From Bacillus sp. FJAT-45350 (lineage in GTDB: Bacteria; Bacillota; Bacilli; Bacillales; NISU01), in contig NZ_NISU01000001.1 of NCBI RefSeq assembly GCF_002335805.1, forward strand, positions 876,079 through 940,078: a stretch of DNA of 64,000 nt. Reading direction: 5' to 3'. The number at the start of each line of letters is the position of its first letter. Position 1 is the first letter of the stretch. Of this stretch, positions 32,694 to 41,641 are shown in pieces. The notes under the pieces are model-generated. The model ran no database searches. It was not told the DNA's origin and saw nothing but the letters and a program-made list of their open reading frames with translations. The position numbers and the translations under genes are program-made.

Positions 32694-35174
32694 TTGAAGC
32701 GTAATATGAAGAATTCAATCGAATTATTAGCTCCTGTTGGAAACTGGGAGTGTTTACGAGCAGCTGTTGCAAATGGAGCAGACGCTGTCTTTTTCGGTGT
32801 TGATAAATATAATGCCCGAGTTCGTGCTAAAAACTTCACAATGGAAGAATTGCCAACAATTATGGCATATTTGCATAAATATAATGTACGTGGATACGTA
32901 ACATTTAATATATTAATTTTTGAAGATGAATTAACAGAAGCAAGAACATTAATTGAAGCTTGTATGGATGCTGGTGTTGATGCGTTGATTGTACAGGATA
33001 TGGGGATTGTTCAATTAATTCGTGAAATCTCGCCAGATTTTCCAATTCATGGTTCAACTCAAATGACAATCACTTCACCTGAGGCTGTTGATTTTCTAGG
33101 TCCATATGACCTTGAAGTGGTCGTGTTAGGTCGAGAAAATAACATGAAGCAGATTAAAACGATTGCCAACAAATCAGAAACGCCATTGGAAGTATTTGTT
33201 CATGGTGCACTTTGTGTGTCTTATTCAGGCCAATGCTTGACGAGTGAAATGTGGGGTGGACGCTCAGCGAACCGTGGTGAATGTGCGCAAGCCTGTCGTC
33301 TTCCTTATGACTTAATTGTAGACGGTGTGCGTAAGGAAATGGGGAATATTGCATACGTTTTATCTCCTAAGGATTTAGCAGCGATTGAGCTAGTTCCCGA
33401 TTTAATTGAAGCTGGGGTTTCTTCTTTTAAAATTGAAGGACGTTTGAAATCACCTGAATATGTAGCCAATGTCGTTAGTAAATATCGTAAAGCAATTGAT
33501 GAATATTTGGCTGGATCAGACTATACCCCTTCTAAAGAAGAAATTCGTGAATTACAACAAAGCTTTAGCCGCGGGTTTACTCATGGATTCTTAATAGGAA
33601 CAAACAACAAAGAGCTATTAGATGGTACTTTCCCAAAAAGCCGTGGTGTTTATTTAGGTACGGTAAAAACTGTCTTAAAAGACGCTGTTGTTTGTGAATT
33701 AGAAGCCCCAATTAAGCGTGGGGACGGAATTGTATTTGATGCTGGACGTCCAGAGGAAAAAGAAGAAGGTGGACGTATTTACGATCTTCGCAAAAAGGGT
33801 AAGAAGTTAGAAGGAGAAGTTCAAGAAGGTATTATTGAACTTATTCCAGGCCGTCACGATGTTAACCTAACTAAAGTAAAAGTGGGGGACCGTATTTGGA
33901 AAACGAGTGATCAGGAGCTAGATAATCGCCTAAAGAAAACGTATGAAGTAGAACAAGCTTATAAACTATTCCCTATTAAAATCAAAGCAACAGGAAAAGT
34001 TGGATCAACACTTACATCTATTTGGCAAGATGTTGCAACTGGCCACACAGTTACGATTGAGTCAGAGGTTCTTTTAGAGGAAGCGTTGAAGCGACCATTA
34101 ACAACAGACCTTTTACAGGAGCAATGGGGACGTCTTGGGGGAACAATCTTTGAATTGGTGAATGTTGAAGCTAGATTTTCTGGAGATGTTATTGTTCCAA
34201 TGAAAGAGTTAAACAGAATTCGTCGTGAAGCTGTTGAGCAATTACTAGAGCTAAGATTAAAACCAAGACAATATAAACGTCATACAGTACAATCTGAAAA
34301 TAAAACCGTTTCTTCTAAATCTATTGATGAGAACAACCAATTAATTGCATTATGTCGTACAATGGACCAAATTAAGGCTGCTTGTGAAACGGATGCTGAT
34401 TATATATATGCTGATTTTGAGTTTACGACAGATTACCCTGCTGCTGTTAAGGTAGCGAGAGAATTTAACAAGCCGATTGCTTTAGCAACGCCACGTATTC
34501 ATATGCCTGGAGAAAATGGAATCCTTAACGGTATTCTGAAAGCTGATCCGGATGCAGTTTTAGTAAGAAGCTTAGGTGCTCTGCAGTATTACACATCTCA
34601 GAATCTCTCAATAAAGCTAATCGGAGACTTCTCACTAAATATTGCAAACCATAAAGCGGTAGATATGTTTTTGAATCATGGATTAGAACGAGTAACACCA
34701 TCTTATGACTTGAATATCCAACAAGTAATCGATCTTTTGAGCGAAGTAGATGGACAAGGAACGGAAATCGTTATTCACCAGCATTTACCGATGTTCCATA
34801 CAGAGCATTGTGTGTACTGTACATTTTTAAGTGAAGGCACAGATTACACGAATTGCGGTCGACCATGTGAAGAGCATCGTATTTCACTTGAGGACCGAGT
34901 AGGATTTTCACACCCAGTTCGAGTAGACATTGGCTGCCGAAACACTGTTTATAATGCAATTGAACAATCGGGTGCTGAATATCTTCCACAATTTAAGGAG
35001 CTCGGAGTAAGAAACTACAGAGTAGAATTCCTTGAAGAAGACGGTGCAAAGGTACAAGAAGTACTGGCATTATATCGTCAAGCATTAGAAGGAGAGCGCA
35101 CAGGTACTAGCGTATGGAAAGCATTAAAAGCCACGAACCAACTTGGCGTAACTAGAGGACAGTTGGTTAAATAA
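32694..35174 (+). CDS. U32 family peptidase-like protein with DUF3656 (RlhA-like)
   Basis: An 826-residue protein from TTG 32694 (AGGAAGG upstream). The U32 domain fills about residues 1-310: IELLAPVGNWECLRAAVANG, ADAVFFGVDKYNARVRA, VQDMGIVQLIRE, HGSTQMTITS and the Cys-rich GALCVSYSGQCLTSEMW and GECAQACRLPY, the iron-sulfur ligand region. DUF3656 follows, and the C-terminus has a second Cys cluster HCVYCTF and CGRPC. This is the layout of RlhA (YdcP), which hydroxylates 23S rRNA C2501 in E. coli. The rRNA role is inferred here. Confidence 0.9.
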   Translation: MKRNMKNSIELLAPVGNWECLRAAVANGADAVFFGVDKYNARVRAKNFTMEELPTIMAYLHKYNVRGYVTFNILIFEDELTEARTLIEACMDAGVDALIVQDMGIVQLIREISPDFPIHGSTQMTITSPEAVDFLGPYDLEVVVLGRENNMKQIKTIANKSETPLEVFVHGALCVSYSGQCLTSEMWGGRSANRGECAQACRLPYDLIVDGVRKEMGNIAYVLSPKDLAAIELVPDLIEAGVSSFKIEGRLKSPEYVANVVSKYRKAIDEYLAGSDYTPSKEEIRELQQSFSRGFTHGFLIGTNNKELLDGTFPKSRGVYLGTVKTVLKDAVVCELEAPIKRGDGIVFDAGRPEEKEEGGRIYDLRKKGKKLEGEVQEGIIELIPGRHDVNLTKVKVGDRIWKTSDQELDNRLKKTYEVEQAYKLFPIKIKATGKVGSTLTSIWQDVATGHTVTIESEVLLEEALKRPLTTDLLQEQWGRLGGTIFELVNVEARFSGDVIVPMKELNRIRREAVEQLLELRLKPRQYKRHTVQSENKTVSSKSIDENNQLIALCRTMDQIKAACETDADYIYADFEFTTDYPAAVKVAREFNKPIALATPRIHMPGENGILNGILKADPDAVLVRSLGALQYYTSQNLSIKLIGDFSLNIANHKAVDMFLNHGLERVTPSYDLNIQQVIDLLSEVDGQGTEIVIHQHLPMFHTEHCVYCTFLSEGTDYTNCGRPCEEHRISLEDRVGFSHPVRVDIGCRNTVYNAIEQSGAEYLPQFKELGVRNYRVEFLEEDGAKVQEVLALYRQALEGERTGTSVWKALKATNQLGVTRGQLVK

Positions 35175-35230
35175 TGAATAGTGCGGGAGAAAACATCATT
35201 GTTTTCTCCCTTTTTGTGTAATAGGTTCAA

Positions 35231-35367
35231 AATTGCGAATTGCGAATTGCAAATGGCACAGACAGAAGAGGATTGAACTATAGTTTTTGTCCAGACAAAA
35301 CTAGGAGCAGCCAAACCATTAATTTTTCATATTTAATTAGCAATTCGCCATTTGCAATTCGTAATTT
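35231..35367 (+). repeat. AATTGCG-type repeats forming an inverted repeat
   Basis: The left arm has AATTGCG units ending CGAATTGCAAATGGC; the right arm contains the exact 15-bp complement, with 82 bases between. In the spacer between the U32 gene and the protease gene, downstream of a short hairpin. Related in style to the heptamer loci at 24083 and 29493. Confidence 0.7.
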
Positions 35368-35424
35368 AATAAATTTTTTGTATTTTCCCCTTTCCTACGG
35401 TACTGTTAGGGTAGGAGATTTTTC

Positions 35425-36234
35425 ATGGAGGTAATAGTAGTGGTTGATAAGAAAAATGATGAGGAATTAGTTGAAGATTTAGATGCGGAAGAGCCTTCTT
35501 TGGAAGACTTTTTAATAGAAGAAGAGGATGACGAGAAGGACATTAAAAAGAAAAAGCGTAATAAAGGCTTTAAGAAATTAATAGCCATTTCAATTGCTTT
35601 TCTCCTTGCTCTTAGTGTGTTTGGGACATTATTTAGAACGTTTTCTCTCGATGCGATTGCCTTTTTAAAGGCATCTTACCAACTTTCCCAGCAAGAAGAT
35701 GTACAGGAATGGAAGCAATCGATTGTGACCGTTCAAGGGGAAGGGTCAAAAGGGACTGGTTTCTCTATATCGGAAGATGGCTGGATTGTCACGAATCGCC
35801 ATGTAATTGAGGATGCACATCAAATTATCGTTTCGTTTCAAGATGGAGAATTATTCGAGGCTAATGTAGTAGAAAGTTATAATGATGTGGATTTAGCCTT
35901 TTTAAAGGTTGAAGGTGAGGGGCTGCCATTTCTAGAGCTGAGTGAAGAAAGAGGAGTAAGTGGTGAACGTATTATTGTCATTGGAAATCCTCTTGCTTTT
36001 ACACGAATTGTCAATGAGGGCGTAATCTTAGAGGACCCAAATAGACCGCAAGTGACTGCTATTTCTGCACCAATTTATCGAGGAAATAGTGGTAGTCCTG
36101 TCATTACAGAAGACGGTCAAGTCGTAGCGGTTGTATTTGCAAAAACCGTACCAACGTTTCAAAATCAAAACCAAACAGTTGGTTTAGCGGTTCCAATTGA
36201 ATATGTTCAAGAAAGGTTAGATGTCTTACAGTAA
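35425..36234 (+). CDS. Membrane-anchored trypsin-like serine protease (S1C)
   Basis: A 269-residue protein. ATG 35425 has TAGGAG 8 bases upstream; GTG 35440 has GGAGGT 7 bases upstream and is an equal candidate. A highly acidic N-terminus (about 1-40) and a basic patch precede a membrane helix (about 50-70). The trypsin domain shows GTGFSISEDGWIVTNRHVIED (His), NDVDLAFLKV (Asp) and YRGNSGSPV (Ser). No PDZ domain follows, so it is shorter than HtrA/DegP-type proteases. The catalytic domain is expected outside the membrane. The PglX gene starts 22 bases after the stop and is probably co-transcribed. Confidence 0.9.
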   Translation: MEVIVVVDKKNDEELVEDLDAEEPSLEDFLIEEEDDEKDIKKKKRNKGFKKLIAISIAFLLALSVFGTLFRTFSLDAIAFLKASYQLSQQEDVQEWKQSIVTVQGEGSKGTGFSISEDGWIVTNRHVIEDAHQIIVSFQDGELFEANVVESYNDVDLAFLKVEGEGLPFLELSEERGVSGERIIVIGNPLAFTRIVNEGVILEDPNRPQVTAISAPIYRGNSGSPVITEDGQVVAVVFAKTVPTFQNQNQTVGLAVPIEYVQERLDVLQ

Positions 36235-36256
36235 ACAAAAGGAAGGAGGGGATTTC

Positions 36257-39200
36257 ATGGATAAGTCACAGTTAAAGTTCTATGCGGTTCAAGCAAGACG
36301 AGAGCTACTAAAAGGTGTAAGAGGGCGTTTGCAGAGTCTAGGCTTGGAAGAAGAAGAAGGGCTTGAAATAAAGGAGTTTGGTAATAAACTTTACGTCAAT
36401 CATACTGTCTATCCGATACAAATGAAGGAAACGTTTATGCAGTTACAGCATGAACTCAACGAAAAAGGGGTTGAGCAAGTTGTCGATGATGTAGCTTTTA
36501 CGTGGTTTAACCGAGTAGTAGCAATGAGATATATGGAGTTAAATGGATATACTTCTGAGACTGATTTTGTTATTGATAGTAAGGGTGTTGATGAAGCTAC
36601 ATATCGATTACAACTTCTATCTCATTGTTACAGACTTCATACTTTGCTACCTTTTTTATTTGAAAAAGAGCTTGATTCTACGGCACTTTTATTACCTGAC
36701 AATTTAGTAGATGAACAATCATTTATTAGTAGACTTATTCAAGAAATAACTCCTGATAACTTCTTTGAACATACAAGTAACAGTAGAAAGAAAGGGAATG
36801 TTGAAGTTGTTGGTTGGCTTTTTCAATATTATATGACTGAAAAAAAGGCAGAGGTTGGTGGACTACGAAATACCTCTGTACAAAAGGAGAATCTTCCATA
36901 TGTAACACAATTATTTACACCGAAATGGATTGTGAAGTATATGATCGAGAACTCATTAGGTAAGTTATATGATGAAGCATATAAAGGGAATCAGCTTTCA
37001 AGGACCTGGGACTATTATATTAAATCAGAACATACTTTAAATATCGTTACTGATATTTCTTGTATTGAAGATATAAAAATAATCGATCCTGCTTGCGGTA
37101 CAGGACATATTCTTACTTATGTATTTGACTTTTTATATGATATGTATGAAGAAAGAGGGTACGCAGCAAACACAATACCATCTCTTATTTTAAAGAAAAA
37201 CCTATTTGGCTTAGATATAGATAAGCGTGCGTTAAAAATTGCTAAATTTGCATTAGCAATGAAAGTTTTCGAGAAGAAACAGACTGCACAGATTAGCATT
37301 GAAGAAATGAATATATATGAAATTATCGATACAGATTGGTCACTTTCAGAAGAGAGTATACATGCTGTCATTACTTCAGACAAAGAACATGATCAAATAA
37401 GGTCATTACAACAACTCTTTCAAGATGGTAAGCAGTTTGGCACTCTATTAAAACCGCCAGAAGTACAATACAGGGATTGGATTATTCGAATCGAAAGCTT
37501 AGAGAAGGAAAATAAAATCGTAACTGAGTTAAAGGATAAGTTGTTACCTTTATTTAAGCAAGGACAGCTTTTATCAAATACATATGATGTCGTTGTCACG
37601 AATCCACCATATCATAGTAAATATAACGCTGAATTAAAAGCCTTTATGAAAAAAGAATACAACGATTATAAGTCTGATTTATATTCAGCCTTTATCTATC
37701 GTACGATAAATATGACAAAAGCGAATGGGTATGCTTCTTTGATGACACCCTTTACGTGGATGTTTATATCTACACATGAAAAACTAAGAAACTATATAAC
37801 TAAAAATCAAACAATTTCTAGCTTAATACAACTAGAGTATTCAGCTTATAAAGAAGCGACAGTCCCGATTTGTTCCTTTGTTATCCAAAATCAAAAAGAA
37901 GATGATAGAGGTGAATTCCTATCGCTGACAAATCTAAAGGGGGAACAATCGGTACATGTAAAAAAAGCGATGCAAAAAAAAGTTTCTTATCGATACCGTG
38001 CAAGGACCAAAGATTTCTCATTAATACCAACCTCCAGTATTGCTTATTGGATTAGCGACCACGTAAAAAATTTATTTCTAACAGGCTCAAGTTTGTCTGA
38101 TGTAGCAGAAGCGAGAAAAGGGTTAGATACGGGGAATAATGAACGCTTTTTACGTATGTGGTATGAGATATCATTCGATAAATTCATTACAAATGCTAGA
38201 AATAGTGATGAAGCTATGGAGTTAAGCGGAAAGTGGTTTCCGTATAATAAAGGGGGAGAGTTCCGTAAATGGTATGGTAATCAAACCTATGTAATAAATT
38301 ATGAGAATAATGGGGATGAATTACGAAAGTTTCAAAAATCGAATTTACGCAGTGCCCATCTTTATTTTCAAGAATGCGTCACTTGGTCATCAATTAGTTC
38401 ATCTTATTTTGGTGCGCGTTTTTCACCTCATGGTTTCTTATTTGATAACGGTGGCTCCTCTATTTTTGCAAAAGACATAAATATTTATTATTTATCTGCA
38501 TTTCTAGCTTCTAAGGTCAGTTCATTCTTTCTTGCGATTATGAATCCGACGTTGAATTGCCAGCCAGGAAATGTTGGTCGAATTCCATACATAAAACCGG
38601 ATAAACAAACAGAATTAAAAGTAATAAAACTGGCAAAATCTTGTATACACATTTCGAAACAAGATTGGGATTGCTATGAAACTTCATGGGGTTTTAAAGA
38701 GCATCCCTTTATTACATATAAAAATCTATCCAGTTCTTTAAAGGAAATATTTCAAATCTGGCATCACGAGACTGACAAACGGTTTTGCATGTTGAAGGAC
38801 CAAGAAGAAGAAATCAATCAATTCATTAGTTTTCTTTATGGTCTTGAATCAGATGTAGTTGGAAAGGTAGTCGATTCAGAGGTAACGATACGGAGAGCAG
38901 ACGCTACACGAGATGCGAAGTCCTTTCTTTCATATTTTGTCGGCTGTGTTATGGGACGTTATTCAATTGATGTGAATGGAGTTGCATTTGCAGGAGGTGG
39001 TTGGAAGGACGAGCTTTATCCTACCTTTAAGCCGAATAAGAATGGCACGATTAACCTTACAGAAGAACTCATCATTCGTTTACGAGAGTTTTTAGTGTGC
39101 TGCTTTGGTGAGAGTTCTGAAGACAATATAGAATGGCTCGCACAATCACTTTACAAGAAAGACAATGAAACAGCAGCAGAGAGGCTAGGACGTTATTTTA

Positions 39201-39571
39201 GAAATGAATTTTTTAACGACCATGTTAAAGTCTACCAGAAGAGACCAATCTACTGGCTAATAGATTCAGGGAAGGAAAAAGCAGTGCAAATACTTCTTTA
39301 TATTCATTGCTATAAAGAAGATACTTTACAGCAAATCCAAGATTATTGTGTAAGAAAAAAAAGAGAGTATGAGCATGAACTTGAACAGCTTAGGTTGAGC
39401 AAACAGAGTCAATTGGAAAAAAAGAAACAGTTGCTACAAAAGAAAATAGGGGAATTAGATTTATTTCAAATACAACTAACTGGGCTTATCTATGCAAAGG
39501 TTAATATTAATTTAGATGAAGGTGTACAAAGAAATTTTAGGAAGCTACAGAGTATATTGAGAAAATGCTAA
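36257..39571 (+). CDS. PglX-type adenine-specific DNA methyltransferase (BREX-like)
   Basis: ATG 36257 is preferred because AAGGAGGGG precedes it and the protein then starts MDKSQLKFYAVQARRELL; 1104 residues. The N-terminal helical domain (ARRELLKGVRGRLQ, FTWFNRVVAMRYMELNGY) and the size match BREX PglX. The methyltransferase core has DPACGTGHIL at residues 277-286 and NPPY starting at residue 449, typical N6-adenine motifs, followed by a target-recognition region and a C-terminal helical part. BREX systems need BrxC, PglZ and others to block phage; none is present within 20 kb on either side. It may be an orphan, a single-protein system or a remnant. Confidence 0.88.
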   Translation: MDKSQLKFYAVQARRELLKGVRGRLQSLGLEEEEGLEIKEFGNKLYVNHTVYPIQMKETFMQLQHELNEKGVEQVVDDVAFTWFNRVVAMRYMELNGYTSETDFVIDSKGVDEATYRLQLLSHCYRLHTLLPFLFEKELDSTALLLPDNLVDEQSFISRLIQEITPDNFFEHTSNSRKKGNVEVVGWLFQYYMTEKKAEVGGLRNTSVQKENLPYVTQLFTPKWIVKYMIENSLGKLYDEAYKGNQLSRTWDYYIKSEHTLNIVTDISCIEDIKIIDPACGTGHILTYVFDFLYDMYEERGYAANTIPSLILKKNLFGLDIDKRALKIAKFALAMKVFEKKQTAQISIEEMNIYEIIDTDWSLSEESIHAVITSDKEHDQIRSLQQLFQDGKQFGTLLKPPEVQYRDWIIRIESLEKENKIVTELKDKLLPLFKQGQLLSNTYDVVVTNPPYHSKYNAELKAFMKKEYNDYKSDLYSAFIYRTINMTKANGYASLMTPFTWMFISTHEKLRNYITKNQTISSLIQLEYSAYKEATVPICSFVIQNQKEDDRGEFLSLTNLKGEQSVHVKKAMQKKVSYRYRARTKDFSLIPTSSIAYWISDHVKNLFLTGSSLSDVAEARKGLDTGNNERFLRMWYEISFDKFITNARNSDEAMELSGKWFPYNKGGEFRKWYGNQTYVINYENNGDELRKFQKSNLRSAHLYFQECVTWSSISSSYFGARFSPHGFLFDNGGSSIFAKDINIYYLSAFLASKVSSFFLAIMNPTLNCQPGNVGRIPYIKPDKQTELKVIKLAKSCIHISKQDWDCYETSWGFKEHPFITYKNLSSSLKEIFQIWHHETDKRFCMLKDQEEEINQFISFLYGLESDVVGKVVDSEVTIRRADATRDAKSFLSYFVGCVMGRYSIDVNGVAFAGGGWKDELYPTFKPNKNGTINLTEELIIRLREFLVCCFGESSEDNIEWLAQSLYKKDNETAAERLGRYFRNEFFNDHVKVYQKRPIYWLIDSGKEKAVQILLYIHCYKEDTLQQIQDYCVRKKREYEHELEQLRLSKQSQLEKKKQLLQKKIGELDLFQIQLTGLIYAKVNINLDEGVQRNFRKLQSILRKC

Positions 39572-39723
39572 GGGTGAAATTAAAAATTTTATTTAAATAA
39601 GAGTTGTTTTTAAGTACATATCCTTTTAAGTCCCTGTAAATACTAGGAAAAAGTCAATAAAGTCTTTTTCAAAGGGACAATTAAGAAAATGAGTATACAG
39701 AAGCAGTAAACAAAACAGAATGA

Positions 39724-39951
39724 ATTTGGTTAATTGAGCTAGAAAAAAGGCTAGACAAGCTCCGGAAGTGATAACTCTATCAATAGTTTGGTGTTACTGA
39801 TAAACCAAAATGGGAACTCGAATAGAAATGCCTATGATTTTTTTATGAGGAAAAACTCCATTGGAATGGGAGACCGTTAAAGGAAAGAGATATAAAGCCA
39901 ATACGTGAACTTCTAGAAACAATTATCAATGAGAGGGTTAACAACACTTAA
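39724..39951 (+). pseudogene. Decayed reading frame after pglX
   Basis: One frame keeps a coding-like composition through several stops: IWLIELEKRLDKLRK, then FGVTDKPKWELE, then FFYEEKLHWNGRPLKERDIK and PIRELLETIINERVNNT before its stop at 39949-39951. That stop lies inside a small terminator-like hairpin (GAGGGTTA with TAACCCTC). I read a decayed gene, possibly once part of the PglX locus. No family recognised, and the stops could also mean the pattern is chance. Confidence 0.35.
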
Positions 39952-40067
39952 CCCTCTTCTCGAAAGATGGCATAGAATAATTTAAACCAAGCTTCTTATC
40001 GCTTCACATATTCTGCCAATATTGAATAATAGTGAGATTAGTTATTTTATAGTTGTGATCAAAAGGA

Positions 40068-40110
40068 GAGTGGACTAAAAAGCAGAACCCTGATAGATCC
40101 TACTTTTTAG
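40068..40110 (-). terminator. Probable terminator of the NUDIX gene
   Basis: GACTAAAAAGCAG with CTACTTTTTAGTC overlapping the leftward stop codon, with a C/T-rich tail on the minus strand. Confidence 0.6.
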
Positions 40111-40604
40111 TCAATATATCCTTCTGCTTTTAGCTTATCTAAAACTAGTTTGTCTGTTTCGAAAGCTAGTTCTGGTAAATCAGAATAAGAGAAATAATTT
40201 ACTTCACTTAAATCGTCGTTTGCTTGAAGGCTTCCTCCAATTTCTTCTGCTAAAAACCAAATTCCGACTGTCTGTTGTTTTGGGTTATGGAAGTTTGAAT
40301 GGACTTCATAGACGCGTTGGACGTTAATTTCAATTCCAGTTTCTTCGTTAAACTCCCTAATAACAGCTTCTTTCACATCCTCATCGTATTCAACGTAACC
40401 ACACGGAATGCACCATTTGTCTTTATAGCTAATGTTACGTTTTCCTAAGAGAACCTGCTTATTTTTAATAACAATCGCCGCAACGCCAACAATTGGATTT
40501 TGATAGAATACAAATCCACAGTCAACGCACTTTGGTTTATTCTTATCCTGTTCACTATTTATAGTAAGTTTTCCTCCGCATTTAGGACAAAATTGATATC
40601 GCAT
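40107..40604 (-). CDS. NUDIX hydrolase with zinc ribbon
   Basis: A 165-residue protein. Residues 1-35 form a zinc ribbon (CPKCGG and CVDCG), followed by the NUDIX domain starting at GVAAIVIKNKQVLLGKR. The NUDIX box is in GYVEYDEDVKEAVIREFNEETGIEI, with the REFNEET core helix for Mg2+. The ribbon plus NUDIX order is like NudC/YjaD-related enzymes but the NADH-specific C-terminal motif is not seen. Likely hydrolyses nucleoside diphosphate derivatives. ATG 40604. Confidence 0.9.
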   Translation of the reverse strand: MRYQFCPKCGGKLTINSEQDKNKPKCVDCGFVFYQNPIVGVAAIVIKNKQVLLGKRNISYKDKWCIPCGYVEYDEDVKEAVIREFNEETGIEINVQRVYEVHSNFHNPKQQTVGIWFLAEEIGGSLQANDDLSEVNYFSYSDLPELAFETDKLVLDKLKAEGYID

Positions 40605-40666
40605 AAACTACTCCTTTTGATATAATGTTTCGACACAATTAAAGAAAAGTAAAATAAAATAAAAGA

Positions 40667-40700
40667 CCGTTAAGATCCTAAATGGTTAGATCTTAACGGT
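40667..40700 (-). terminator. Intrinsic terminator of deoD
   Basis: ACCGTTAAGATCCTA with TAGATCTTAACGGT; on the minus strand a T-rich run follows. Confidence 0.85.
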
Positions 40701-40706
40701 TTTAGA

Positions 40707-41414
40707 TTATTCACTAATAATTGTATCAAGTGCTATCTCAATCATTTGATTAAATGTTAATTGTCGTTCTTCAGAAGTAGTTTGTTCACCTGTAATGAGA
40801 TGGTCACTAACAGTAAGAATGGATAGTGCTTTTGCTTTATAGCGAGCAGCAATTGTATAAAGAGCAGATGACTCCATCTCAACAGCTAGTGAGCCGTGCT
40901 TAGCTAGAAGAGGCACGAACTGTTCGTCATTATCGTAGAAACAGTCACTCGTAAATACATTACCTACATGTACCTTTTTGCCACTTTGTTTCACTACGTC
41001 ATATGCATTTTTCAACAAATCAAAATTAGCAGTTGGAGCATAATCTAATCCTTTAAACTGAACTTTGTTTACTGCAGAATCAGTTGATGCCGACATAGCG
41101 AGAATAACATCTCGAACATGAACGTCATCTAAGAAAGCCCCGCATGTTCCTACACGAATTAATGATTTTACATTATATTCGTTAATCAGTTCGTGGACAT
41201 AAATAGAAATAGACGGTACACCCATTCCTGTTCCTTGAACTGAAACCTTCTCACCTTTATACGTACCTGTAAAACCTAGCATCCCTCGAACTTCATTATA
41301 TTGTTTCGGATTCTCTAAAAAAGTTTCCGCAATATACTTTGCTCGTAAAGGGTCTCCAGGTAATAAAATCTTATCAGCAATTTCACCTTGTTTTGCATTA
41401 ATATGTACACTCAT
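40707..41414 (-). CDS. deoD: Purine nucleoside phosphorylase DeoD-type
   Basis: A 235-residue protein with the hexameric PNP signature: [35 protein letters not shown], the phosphate-binding [23 protein letters not shown], and [16 protein letters not shown] with the catalytic Asp in TVSDHL. It cleaves purine (deoxy)nucleosides with phosphate to base and (deoxy)ribose-1-phosphate. Divergent from purT, so purine salvage and synthesis genes sit together. Confidence 0.95.
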   Translation of the reverse strand: MSVHINAKQGEIADKILLPGDPLRAKYIAETFLENPKQYNEVRGMLGFTGTYKGEKVSVQGTGMGVPSISIYVHELINEYNVKSLIRVGTCGAFLDDVHVRDVILAMSASTDSAVNKVQFKGLDYAPTANFDLLKNAYDVVKQSGKKVHVGNVFTSDCFYDNDEQFVPLLAKHGSLAVEMESSALYTIAARYKAKALSILTVSDHLITGEQTTSEERQLTFNQMIEIALDTIISE

Positions 41415-41524
41415 AATTTCACCCTCAATCTTAAAAATAAAAACAGTTCCTATATATTATATCTTTTTACCCCTTTATTATCCATTTATCTGATTTTGAC
41501 TTGAAGAAATAATATGCAGAGATA

Positions 41525-41560
41525 ACGAACTTTATTTATGTTTTTTATAGAAACATTCGT
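41525..41560. promoter_or_regulatory. Possible PurR box pair
   Basis: Inverted ACGAA (41525-41529) and TTCGT (41556-41560) motifs, the first continuing as CGAACTTT as in half of a Bacillus PurBox. Spacing (18 bases between the extended boxes) is slightly larger than usual and the second box is degenerate. Placed between divergent deoD and purT. Confidence 0.3.
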
Positions 41561-41641
41561 TTATTATCATTTGTGAACCTTGTAAGTTATGGATTTCTAC
41601 GATATTATTTGCATTATAAACGAATAAAGGGGAAATTACAT

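Noticed and set aside
36257-39571. A full BREX system
   Set aside because: Only PglX is present; searched both flanks for BrxA/B/C, PglZ and BrxL-like proteins and found none.
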